Below, one piece after another: positions 7,309 through 15,267 of a DNA stretch of 64,000 nt. The position numbers and the translations under genes are program-made. The notes below the pieces were generated by a model, which was not told the origin of the DNA, searched no databases, and saw nothing but the letters and a program-made list of their open reading frames with translations. The DNA lies in the NCBI GenBank assembly GCA_046350655.1, contig JAXMAB010000004.1, positions 310,001-374,000 of the forward strand, given 5' to 3'. This stretch comes from JAEUHO01 sp046350655. Lineage in GTDB: Bacteria; Planctomycetota; PLA2; JAEUHO01. Position 1 is the stretch's first letter; every line of letters begins with the position of its first letter.

Positions 7309-8679
7309 ATGCGCCACGGGTTCGCCGTCCTCGCGCTGTGGGTCCCCATGCTGCTCGGGGCACTCGGGGCGCTCGGGGGGTGCGGCGGCGGAGGCGGCGG
7401 CGGAGCGGGCCCCGCCGTCCCGTCGTCGGACGCGCGCCTGTCGGCCCTCGTCGTGTCGGCGGGTGCGTTGACGCCCGCGTTCGACCCGGAGACGCCGACG
7501 TACGCGGTCTCCGTGGACGCCGCGACCGCGACGCTCGTCGTGACGCCGACCGCCATGGACGACGGCGCCACGCTGACGGTCGCGGGGACGCCGGTCGCGT
7601 CGGGCGCGGCGTCCGCGCCGGTGGCGCTCGCCGTCGGCGACACGGACGTCGTCGTCGAGGGGACCGCCGAGGACGGCGTCGCGCGGCGGACTTACACGGT
7701 GGGGGTGCACCGCCCCGCGCCGCCGCCGCCCGCGCCGCGGCCGAGCCGGCTCTTCTCGCCGTTCGTCGACGCCGGCCTGTGGCCGATCCTCGGCGCGCTC
7801 TCCGACGCGGTCCTCGACGCGGAGGACGTCCGCCACGTCCACCTCGGCTTCGTCGTCGAGAACGCGTGGGTCGCCCGCGAGCCCGCGTGGGCCGGCGTCT
7901 ACGGCGTCGGCTCCACCGACGCGGTGACGGGCGACGCGCCGTTCCTCGCGGGCATCGAGCGCGTGCGCGCGCACGGGGGCGACGTCGCGGTGTCGTTCGG
8001 CGGCGCCGCGGGCCTCGAGCTCGCGGCGGCGTTCCAGCGCGCGGGCAAGAGCGCCGCGGAGCTCCAGGCCGCGTACCAGGCCGTCATCGACCGCTACGCC
8101 CTCGCCTACGTCGACTTCGACATCGAGGGCTTCCACGTGGCCGACACGGCCTCGGTGGCCCTGCGCAGCGCCGCCATCCGCGGGCTGCAGGACGCCGCCA
8201 CGGCCGCCGGCCGCACGCTGAAGGTGTCGCTCACGCTGCCCGTGATGCCGACGGGGCTCGACGCGAACGGGCGGGCCGTGCTCGCGTCGGCGCTCTCGGC
8301 CGGCGTCGTCCTCGACGCGGTGAACGTCATGTGCATGGACTACGGCGCGGGCACCGCCGACATGGGGAAGGCCGCGATCGACGCGGGGGAGGCCCTCGTC
8401 GCGCAGCTGCGCGTCCTCGTCCCGGCGCTCGACCGCGCGGCCGCGTGCCGGCTCGTCGGGCTGACGCCGATGATCGGGGTCAACGACACCGCGCCCGAGA
8501 CGTTCACCCTCGAGGACGCCGCCGAGGTCCTCGCGTGGGCCGACGCGAACGAGATCCGCATGCTCTCGCTGTGGTCGTTCCAGCGGGACCACCCGGGCAC
8601 GGGCCTGTCCACGACGGCCAGCGGCCTCGCGCAGGACGACTTCGCGTTCACCCGCCTGTTCGCGCCGTTCGCGCGCTGA
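7309..8679 (+). CDS. Lipoprotein with cadherin-like domain and GH18 chitinase-like domain
   Basis: The protein has 456 residues from the ATG at 7309, chosen because GGAG lies about 7 nt upstream and a signal peptide ending LGGC (Cys25) follows directly. A TACGCT -10-like box is at 7278-7283. After a poly-Gly linker comes a cadherin-like beta-sandwich (about 42-125: LSALVVSAGALTPAFDP, then YAVSVDA). After a Pro-rich linker comes a TIM-barrel (about 145-456) with YVDFDIEG at about 266, the DxxDxDxE signature of GH18 with the final Glu as acid. A MCMDYG stretch is also typical of the family. It may hydrolyse chitin, peptidoglycan or related GlcNAc polymers at the cell surface. Substrate is inferred. 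Confidence 0.8.
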   Translation: MRHGFAVLALWVPMLLGALGALGGCGGGGGGGAGPAVPSSDARLSALVVSAGALTPAFDPETPTYAVSVDAATATLVVTPTAMDDGATLTVAGTPVASGAASAPVALAVGDTDVVVEGTAEDGVARRTYTVGVHRPAPPPPAPRPSRLFSPFVDAGLWPILGALSDAVLDAEDVRHVHLGFVVENAWVAREPAWAGVYGVGSTDAVTGDAPFLAGIERVRAHGGDVAVSFGGAAGLELAAAFQRAGKSAAELQAAYQAVIDRYALAYVDFDIEGFHVADTASVALRSAAIRGLQDAATAAGRTLKVSLTLPVMPTGLDANGRAVLASALSAGVVLDAVNVMCMDYGAGTADMGKAAIDAGEALVAQLRVLVPALDRAAACRLVGLTPMIGVNDTAPETFTLEDAAEVLAWADANEIRMLSLWSFQRDHPGTGLSTTASGLAQDDFAFTRLFAPFAR

Positions 8680-8706
8680 ACCGGGGGGCGCGGTCGGCGA
8701 CCGTCG

Positions 8707-9759
8707 TCAGTCGTCGAGCGTGCCCATCTTGCCCGAGCGGTAGTCGCGATAGGCCTGCTCGATCTCGGCCTGCGTGTTCATCACGAACGGGCCGTACTGG
8801 ACGACGGGCTCGCCGATCGGCCGGCCCGACAGCACCAGGAACCGGCACGCCGTCGTCGCCGCGATCGAGATCCGCCGGCCCTCGCGCTCGAAGAGCACGA
8901 AGTCGTCCTGCGCCACCGCGCGGCGGTTGTGGATCACGGCCTGGCCCGCCATCACGAGCATCGCCACCGTGTGGCCCTCGGGCAGGTTCACGTCGTGGCG
9001 CGCGCCCGCCGCGAGCGAGAGGTCGAGGATCGTGATCGGCGTGAACGTCTTCGCCGGGCCGGCGACGCCGAGGTGTTCGCCCGCGATCACGCGCACCTCG
9101 CCCGCGCCGCCCGGCAGCGACGCGCGGCCCATGCCGGCCGCGGTCAGCGGCTGGTACCGCGGCGGGTGGAACTTCGACGCCTTCGGCAGGTTGACCCACA
9201 GCTGCACCATCTGGAACGGCCCGCCGCGGCGGCCGTACCCCTGCTCGTGGTACTCCGCGTGGAGGATGCCCGCGCCCGCCGTCATCCACTGGACGTCGCC
9301 GGGCCCGATCACGCCGCCCGCGCCCGTGCTGTCGTGGTGCGCGACGCTGCCCTGGAACGCGAACGTGACCGTCTCGAAGCCGCGGTGGGGGTGGGGGCCC
9401 ACGCCGCGCCGCGCGGTCGTCGGCGCGAACGCGTGCTCCGGCGCGTAGTCGAGCAGCACGAACGGGTCGAGCCGGCGCAGCGCGTCCGGGATCGCGTTGA
9501 AGTAGCCCGCGACGCGGAAGCCGTCGCCGACCCAGTGGAAGCCCGGCGCCGCGTACACCTCGTCGATGCGCCGCGCGGGCACGGCGGCGGCCGCGCCGTC
9601 GGGCCCCGCCATCGCGGAGCCGCCCAGCCCGAGCACGATCCCCGCGGGCACCGCGGCCAGCACGTCGCGTCGCGTCAGGGCGGGCCCCTTCCGGTCGGGG
9701 TGATCCGCCGCGTCGGGGCGTACGGGGTCCACGGGCGAGCGGTCGGCGTCGGCGGGCAT
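8707..9759 (-). CDS. Pirin-family bicupin protein with a Tat signal
   Basis: The 350-residue protein is clearly a pirin: GVGPHPHRGFETVTFAFQG and the HAEYHE stretch hold the metal-binding His/Glu residues of the N-terminal cupin. A second cupin follows with VNLPEGHTVAMLVMAG. Unlike typical cytoplasmic pirins, it carries a twin-arginine signal at about 27-52 (LTRRDVLAAVPAGIVLGLGG) ending in AMA, so it is probably exported folded with its metal. Pirins include quercetin 2,3-dioxygenases and transcription cofactors; an exported one suggests an enzymatic role. Its ATG has GAGGA about 6 nt upstream. Confidence 0.87.
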   Translation of the reverse strand: MPADADRSPVDPVRPDAADHPDRKGPALTRRDVLAAVPAGIVLGLGGSAMAGPDGAAAAVPARRIDEVYAAPGFHWVGDGFRVAGYFNAIPDALRRLDPFVLLDYAPEHAFAPTTARRGVGPHPHRGFETVTFAFQGSVAHHDSTGAGGVIGPGDVQWMTAGAGILHAEYHEQGYGRRGGPFQMVQLWVNLPKASKFHPPRYQPLTAAGMGRASLPGGAGEVRVIAGEHLGVAGPAKTFTPITILDLSLAAGARHDVNLPEGHTVAMLVMAGQAVIHNRRAVAQDDFVLFEREGRRISIAATTACRFLVLSGRPIGEPVVQYGPFVMNTQAEIEQAYRDYRSGKMGTLDD

Positions 9760-9910
9760 GGTGCGTCCTCGGGGGGCGACCCCACGAGTATCACCCCGCG
9801 AGGGGCGCGACGGGAGCCCGCCGCCGGTTTGCGGCGCGGATCGGTGACCCCGGAGTCACCGACCGGGCCCCGTCCACACGACGCGGGCGGGACCCGACGC
9901 GGTCGAGGGT

Positions 9911-9954
9911 CCGGGACCGCGAGGCCCGCCGGCCGCCGGGCCTCGCGGTCCCGG
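9911..9954. repeat. Complete perfect hairpin of the GCGAGGCCCG repeat family
   Basis: CCGGGACCGCGAGGCCCG (9911-9928) is followed by an 8-nt loop and its exact reverse complement (9937-9954). It lies about 55 bp beyond the stop of kbl and about 150 bp upstream of the pirin start. It is the best copy in the window. No gene is visible in the rest of 9760-10010. Confidence 0.85.
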
Positions 9955-10010
9955 GAGGTCGCCCGCGCCGTGGGCCTCCGCCGGCCCTCGGCGCGCCTGC
10001 TCGATCGCGC

Positions 10011-11207
10011 CTACTTGATCACGCCGAGCGAGCGGCCGACCTTGGTGAACGCCGCGATGGCGCGGTCGATCATGTCGGCGTCGTGCGCGGCGGAGATCTG
10101 GATGCGGATGCGCGCGAGGCCCTTCGGGACCACCGGGAACGAGAAGCCGATGACGTAGATGCCCTCCTTGAGCATCGCGTCGGCCATCTCGACGGCGAGC
10201 TTGGCGTCGCCGAGCATCAGCGGGCAGATCGGGTGGACGCCGGGGCGGATCTGCAAGCCCGCCTTCGTCATGCCCTCGCGGAAGCGCTTGGTGTTGGCCT
10301 CGAGCTTGTCGCGCAGCGCGGTCGAGCCCGCGAGCATCCGCACGCACTCGAGCGAGGCCGCGGCGATCGGCGGGGCGACCGTGTTGCTGAAGAGGTACGG
10401 GCGCGAGCGCTGGCGCAGGAGGTCGACGATCTCCTGGCGGGCGCAGGTGAAGCCGCCCGACGCGCCGCCGAGCGCCTTGCCGAGCGTCGAGGTGAGGATG
10501 TCGACGCGGCCCATGACGCCGCAGTGCTCCGGCGTGCCGCGGCCCGTGCGGCCGACGAAGCCCGTCGCGTGGCTGTCGTCGACCATGACCATGGCGCCGT
10601 ACGACTCGGCGATGTCGCAGAGCGTCTTCAGGTCGGCGATGTCGCCGTCCATCGAGAAGACGCCGTCCGTCGCGACGAGGATGCGGCGGGCGCCGACGGC
10701 CTTCGCCTCGTCGAGCTTCGCCTTGAGGTCCTTGAAGTCGAGGTGCTCGTAGCGGAAGCGGTGGGCCTTCGCGAGGCGGATGCCGTCGATGATCGAGGCG
10801 TGGTTGAGCGCGTCGGAGACGATCGCGTCGTTCTCGCCGAGGAGCGTCTCGAAGAGGCCGCCGTTGGCGTCGAAGCACGACGTGTAGAGGATGGCGTCGT
10901 CGAAGCCGAGGAAGCGGGCGAGCTCGGCCTCGAGCTGCTTGTGGAGGTCCTGGGTGCCGCAGATGAAGCGCACCGAGGCCATGCCGAAGCCGTGGGAGTC
11001 GAGCGAGCGCTTCGCCGCCTCGATCAGCCGGGGGTGGTTCCCGAGGCCGAGGTAGTTGTTGGCGCAGAAGTTGAGGACCTCGGGGCCCGCGGCCACCCGG
11101 ATCGTCGCGCCCTGGGGGGTGGTGATGACGCGCTCGCGCTTGCGCAGCCCGGCGTCGTCGATCGACTTCAGCTCGGCGAGGAAACCGTCCTTGACGTTGG
11201 TGAACAC
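10011..11207 (-). CDS. kbl: Glycine C-acetyltransferase (2-amino-3-ketobutyrate CoA ligase)
   Basis: The protein has 398 residues, the normal length. It is a PLP-dependent alpha-oxoamine synthase that cleaves 2-amino-3-oxobutyrate with CoA to glycine and acetyl-CoA, the second step of threonine degradation. It shows the family signatures NFCANNYLGLGNHP, SVRFICGTQDLHKQLE and NHASIIDGIR. VMVDDSHATGF carries the PLP-binding Asp and His, and TLGKALGGASGGF carries the Schiff-base Lys. The start is a GTG with GGAGGG about 9 nt upstream. Threonine dehydrogenase (tdh) is not adjacent, so the gene stands alone here. Confidence 0.95.
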   Translation of the reverse strand: MFTNVKDGFLAELKSIDDAGLRKRERVITTPQGATIRVAAGPEVLNFCANNYLGLGNHPRLIEAAKRSLDSHGFGMASVRFICGTQDLHKQLEAELARFLGFDDAILYTSCFDANGGLFETLLGENDAIVSDALNHASIIDGIRLAKAHRFRYEHLDFKDLKAKLDEAKAVGARRILVATDGVFSMDGDIADLKTLCDIAESYGAMVMVDDSHATGFVGRTGRGTPEHCGVMGRVDILTSTLGKALGGASGGFTCARQEIVDLLRQRSRPYLFSNTVAPPIAAASLECVRMLAGSTALRDKLEANTKRFREGMTKAGLQIRPGVHPICPLMLGDAKLAVEMADAMLKEGIYVIGFSFPVVPKGLARIRIQISAAHDADMIDRAIAAFTKVGRSLGVIK

Positions 11208-11360
11208 GGCGGGGGACCCTCCGGGGGCGGCGTGACCGGGGAGGATACCGGCCGCGGCCGATCCGGCCGCCCGCGGGACGAGGCGGGCGTCGGAGCGGGA
11301 ATCGAGACCCTGGCCGTCCCGTTGCAGAATGGGTCCCCCCGGGGGGACTCCCTCCCCCGA

Positions 11361-11375
11361 GGACCGCGAGGCCCG
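11361..11375 (+). repeat. Half copy of the palindromic repeat
   Basis: GGACCGCGAGGCCCG lies between kbl and the multihaem cytochrome gene, which diverge from each other. Confidence 0.55.
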
Positions 11376-11406
11376 GCCGCCGCCGACCTCGCACCGGAGC
11401 CCGCCC

Positions 11407-14139
11407 GTGCCGAACGCGTCCCCGACCCCGCCGGCCCCCCGCGAGATCCTCTCGCCGTGGCAGAAGCCGCTCGTGCGCGCCCTGCTCCTGGGCACGATCC
11501 TCGTGGCCGGGACCGGCCTCTTCCTCGTCTCGACCCCGGGCGCGTCGCCGTCGGCCCAGAGCGCGCTGATCGTCCACCTGGTCGTCGGCGCCCTGCTCGT
11601 CCCGGTGCTGCTCGTGTTCGCGATCCCGCACGCCGTCGCGCAGACGAAGCGCAAGCCCTTCATCGCGCTGTCGGGGGCCGTCGTCCTCCTGGCCGCGCTC
11701 GCGGCCGCCGGGACGGGCGTGTCGCTCGTCGCGGAGCCGACCGGCGCCTCGGCCTCGACCGGCACGCTGCACGCGATCGCCGGGTTCGCGGTCCTCGGGC
11801 TCTACCTCCTCCACCGCCGGTTCGGCACCAACCCCGCCCGCTGGTCCGTGCTCGGCGCGGGCGTCGCCGCGGCGGCGGCGGTCGGCCTCGGGCTCCACGC
11901 GTGGGAGCAGGCCGACCCGGGTCGGGTCTCGATCTTCGAGTCCGGGAGCGCCGCGGCCGCGGAGGCGGCGCGCGAGCACTTCTTCCCCTCGTCGGTCACC
12001 AGCGGCGCCGGCGACCTGACGCTCACGTCCGACGACCTGCGCGACCTCGAGGGGTGCGCGACGTGCCACCAGGTGATCACCGACGAGTGGAAGCGCAGCG
12101 CGCACCGCCACGCGTCGATGACGAACCCCTTCTACCGCGCGGCGATCCTGGACCTGCGCAAGCGGTTCCCGAAGCAGGACGCGCGCTGGTGCGCCGGCTG
12201 CCACGACCCCGCGCTCCTCTTCAAGAAGGACGAGGCCACCGGGCTGTCGCTCATCGCCGCCCCCGAGCTCGACATGCTGAGCGAGGACGCGCGGACGGGC
12301 CTGACGTGCATCGCGTGCCACGCGATCGAGCCGCGGAGCACCAACGGCAACGCCGACTACGTCCTGCGGAGCCGCAAGGTCTACGCCGGCGAGAAGAGCG
12401 ACAGCGAGCTGCTCCGCAAGGCGCACGACGTCATGCTGCGGCTGAAGCCGAAGGCCCACGTCGAGAGCATGCGGCCCCACAACGTGAGCGAGTCGTCGTA
12501 CTGCTCGGTCTGCCACAAGGCGGAGCCGCCGCCGGAGCTCACGCGCTGGCGCTGGGCCCGCGCCCAGGACGAGTACGACGCGCACGACGACAGCGGCGTC
12601 TCCATGGGCAACGCGCGCAGCTTCTACCACCCGCCCGCGGCCAAGCGCTGCCAGGACTGCCACATGCCGCTCGTCGAGGGCAAGGGCGACCCGGCCGCCG
12701 ACGAGAAGGGCATGGTGCGCAGCCACCTGTTCGGCGCCGCCAACACCGCGCTCCCGTTCCTGCGCGGCGACACCGCGATGATCGACCGCATCAAGTCGTT
12801 CCTCTCGACGGCGTGCCGCGTGGACATCACGCAGGTGATCCTGCCGGGCGGCCGGGCGTTCCTGCCGGCGCCCGTCGCGCTGCCGGAGGTCAAGCCCGGC
12901 GAGGTCGTCGAGGCGCACGTCGTCGTGCGCAACCTCGGCGTCGGCCACGCCTTCCCCGCCGGCACGGTGGACAGCAACGAGGTGTGGCTCGCGTTCGAGG
13001 CCAACGTCGCCGGCCAGCCCGCCTTCTACGCGAGCGGGCGCATCGACCCCGTCACGGGCGAGCTCGACCCGTCGGCCGAGCAGTACCGCGCGTACTGGGA
13101 GCGCCGCGACGGCACGCGCTTCGTGTCGCGCGTCGCCAACGACCTCTACACCCTCATCTACGCCCGGCGCATCGGCCCCGGCACCGCCGACGTCGTGCGG
13201 TACCGCTTCCGCGTCCCCGAGGGCGCGACGGGCGCCCTCGAGCTGAAGGCCACGCTCAAGTACCGCAAGTTCAGCATGGCGCACATGCGCAACGTGGCCG
13301 ACGTCCTCGGCAGCAAGGACGGGTACACGATCGAGCACCGGCTCGAGAAGGACTACCTCGTCCCCGGCGACACGATCGAGGTGGACCTCCGCAAGATGCC
13401 GATCGTGGACATGGCGACCACGAAGCCGTTCGCCCTTCGGATCACGCCCGAGGGGACGCCGGGCGCGCCGCCGGACCCGACGACGCTGAAGCTGCAGCTG
13501 CCCGACGACCGCGACCGCATCAACGACCTCGCGATCGCGCACCTGATCCAGGGCGACCCCGACCGCGCCCGCGAGCTCTTCCGGCTCGTGACGCGCATCG
13601 ACCCGAAGTACGCGGACGGGTACGTCAACGTCGCGCGCGCCGCCATGGCGAAGCAGGACGCGGAGGACGCGACGGCCGCCATCGGCCAGGCCTTCGACGT
13701 CTACGCCGCCCGCGGCGTGCCGCCGCACGCGAAGGCCTACTTCTTCCGCGCGATCGCGCGGCGCAACAGCCCGGGCGGCGACTTCGCCGGCGCCGAGGCC
13801 GACCTGCGCACCGTGCTGAAGACGTTCCCGCGCGACCGCGAGACGCACCGCCGGCTCGCCGACGTCCTCTTCCAGCAGGACAAGTTCCGCGAGGCGCTCG
13901 ACGTCTGCGACGCCTTCATGAAGATCGACGCGCAGGACTGGGAGATCTGGTACTGGGCGATGCGCGCGTACCAGGCGCTCGGCGACGAACCCCGCGCCGC
14001 GGCCGCCAAGGCTGCCCACGACAAGTACCGCCCCGACGACGACTTCACCAACCGCCGCGGACCCACCCTCCTCGAGGATCCCGACATCCACAGGCTCGCC
14101 CAACCCATTCACGTTCACGTGCAGCCCGGGGTGAAGTGA
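11407..14139 (+). CDS. Membrane-bound multihaem cytochrome c with C-terminal TPR domain
   Basis: The protein has 910 residues from the GTG at 11407, chosen for GGAG about 7 nt upstream. The N-terminal part has about five membrane helices. Helices 2 and 4 each carry paired His residues near their ends (IVHLVVG...AIPHAV and LHAIAG...YLLHRR), so haem b ligation is possible. The periplasmic part has five CxxCH c-haem sites: CATCH, CAGCH, CIACH, CSVCH and CQDCH. A beta-sandwich region follows (about 490-680) and then TPR-like helices (about 700-890). It probably passes electrons from the quinone pool to a periplasmic acceptor. Redox partner and substrate are unknown; no other respiratory genes adjoin. 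Confidence 0.82.
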   Translation: MPNASPTPPAPREILSPWQKPLVRALLLGTILVAGTGLFLVSTPGASPSAQSALIVHLVVGALLVPVLLVFAIPHAVAQTKRKPFIALSGAVVLLAALAAAGTGVSLVAEPTGASASTGTLHAIAGFAVLGLYLLHRRFGTNPARWSVLGAGVAAAAAVGLGLHAWEQADPGRVSIFESGSAAAAEAAREHFFPSSVTSGAGDLTLTSDDLRDLEGCATCHQVITDEWKRSAHRHASMTNPFYRAAILDLRKRFPKQDARWCAGCHDPALLFKKDEATGLSLIAAPELDMLSEDARTGLTCIACHAIEPRSTNGNADYVLRSRKVYAGEKSDSELLRKAHDVMLRLKPKAHVESMRPHNVSESSYCSVCHKAEPPPELTRWRWARAQDEYDAHDDSGVSMGNARSFYHPPAAKRCQDCHMPLVEGKGDPAADEKGMVRSHLFGAANTALPFLRGDTAMIDRIKSFLSTACRVDITQVILPGGRAFLPAPVALPEVKPGEVVEAHVVVRNLGVGHAFPAGTVDSNEVWLAFEANVAGQPAFYASGRIDPVTGELDPSAEQYRAYWERRDGTRFVSRVANDLYTLIYARRIGPGTADVVRYRFRVPEGATGALELKATLKYRKFSMAHMRNVADVLGSKDGYTIEHRLEKDYLVPGDTIEVDLRKMPIVDMATTKPFALRITPEGTPGAPPDPTTLKLQLPDDRDRINDLAIAHLIQGDPDRARELFRLVTRIDPKYADGYVNVARAAMAKQDAEDATAAIGQAFDVYAARGVPPHAKAYFFRAIARRNSPGGDFAGAEADLRTVLKTFPRDRETHRRLADVLFQQDKFREALDVCDAFMKIDAQDWEIWYWAMRAYQALGDEPRAAAAKAAHDKYRPDDDFTNRRGPTLLEDPDIHRLAQPIHVHVQPGVK

Positions 14140-14333
14140 GGCGGGATCTTCGTCGGCTGGGGGCGGCCGCGCTGGGGGCGGGTCGGGGTTCGTCGTCCCT
14201 CGGGCCCCAAGCGGCCCTCGGTCCCCTCCTCGTCGTCGGCCCTGCTGGGCCTCCTCCTCGTCGGGCGCCTCGCTCGCAGGACGCGGTGCAGCCCTAGCCT
14301 CGCTCGGCGCGACTCCCGCGACCCGTCCCCATC

Positions 14334-14445
14334 GCGGCCGATCGCCCAGGGGAGTTTCCCGCGCGAGCCGGCAGAGCGGAGCCGCGGAGGGCGGAAGCGG
14401 CCGATCGCCCAGGGGAGTCCCCCTCGCGAGCCGGCAGAGCGGAGC
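14334..14445 (+). repeat. Two 49-bp direct repeats
   Basis: Copy 1 is 14334-14382 and copy 2 is 14397-14445, separated by 14 bp. Both run GCGGCCGATCGCCCAGGGGA, then a short variable stretch, then CGCGAGCCGGCAGAGCGGAGC. The copies differ only at a few positions around the middle. Function is unknown. Confidence 0.85.
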
Positions 14446-14492
14446 AGAGCAGAGAAGAGAAGAGCGGAGCGGACGGGGCGGGCGGGTGGGGG

Positions 14493-14524
14493 ACGCGAGG
14501 CCCGGCGGGTGGCGGGCCTCGCGT
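14493..14524. repeat. Short hairpin of the GCGAGGCCCG family
   Basis: ACGCGAGGCCCG and CGGGCCTCGCGT form a perfect 12-bp inverted repeat with an 8-nt loop, ending 14 bp before the -10 box of the next gene. Confidence 0.75.
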
Positions 14525-14538
14525 GCCGCGAAGACGGG

Positions 14539-14544
14539 TAGGCT
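14539..14544 (+). promoter_or_regulatory. -10 box, leaderless geometry
   Basis: TAGGCT is followed by 6 nt and the GTG at 14551. Confidence 0.55.
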
Positions 14545-14550
14545 GACGGC

Positions 14551-15134
14551 GTGGCCGCCCTCTCGCCGAACCTGCGCGCGTACGTCGAACGCGTCGTGCG
14601 TGCCGGCAAGGACGCCGTGCCCGCGCTCGCCGCCGGCGCCGGGGTCCCGCGGGCTGCCGCCGCCGCGACGTTCGCGGCGGCCGCCGTCCTCGTCGTCGCC
14701 GGCCTCGCGAGGCACCGCGCACGCCGCGGGGCGTCGAAGCCGCGGCCGCCGTGCTCGCGAAGTTCGGCCGGCCGGCCGACGTGGACGCGCCCGCCCTCGC
14801 CGTCGCCGCCCACCTCGCACGGCCCGACCTCGACCCGCGCCTCGGCGGGCTCCTCGGCGACGAGGGCGTCGCCGCCATCGCCTGGCTCGCGGAGCGCACC
14901 GGGGCCCCGGCGGCCGCCCTCGGCCGCATCGTCGCCGCCGTGGCCCCGATGGCGCTCGGCGCCCTCGCGGCCTCCGCCCCCGCGGACGGGCTCGACGCCC
15001 TGCTGGCCGAGGTCGGACCGGGGGGTCTCGAGGCCCCGGCGTCGCTCGGCGGCGGCTCGGGGGCCGCGGCCGGGGTGTTCGACCGCGTCCGGCGCGGGGT
15101 CCAGCCGTTCTGGCGGCGGTGGTCGCGGCGCTGA
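14551..15134 (+). pseudogene. DUF937-family gene interrupted by a 1-nt frameshift
   Basis: The first ~57 codons read from the GTG at 14551: LRAYVERVVRAGKDAVPALA, then AVLVVAGLARHRA. The continuation lies in another frame, TPRGVEAAAAVLAKFG, then LLGDEGVAAIAWLAERTGAP and IVAAVAPMALGALA, to the stop at 15134. Joined, they give the typical DUF937 layout: a helix ending xxxGLARN, a short turn, then the TG...APLxMGxL module. The join needs one extra base at about 14720/14721 (CGCGC|ACGCC), so the sequence shows a single-base deletion. It may be a real mutation or an assembly error. DUF937 proteins have no settled function. Confidence 0.65.
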
Positions 15135-15267
15135 CGGGGTCGCGGCGGGGGGCGGGGGGAGCGACCTTCACGGCGGGCTCATCCCGGGGCCCGTCCCCGG
15201 CCGATAGGGACCCGCATGCTCGGGCCTCCGTGACGGGCCCGGGCCCCACCTCGCCGGGGGGCGACCG

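Larger units (their letters stand above)
14140..14550. other. Gene-poor gap rich in repeats
   Basis: About 410 bp between the cytochrome gene and the DUF937-like gene. It holds a tandem 49-bp repeat pair (14334-14445), a GA-rich purine tract (about 14446-14475), a hairpin of the GCGAGGCCCG family (14493-14524) and a -10 box (14539-14544). I see no convincing coding frame. Confidence 0.6.
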
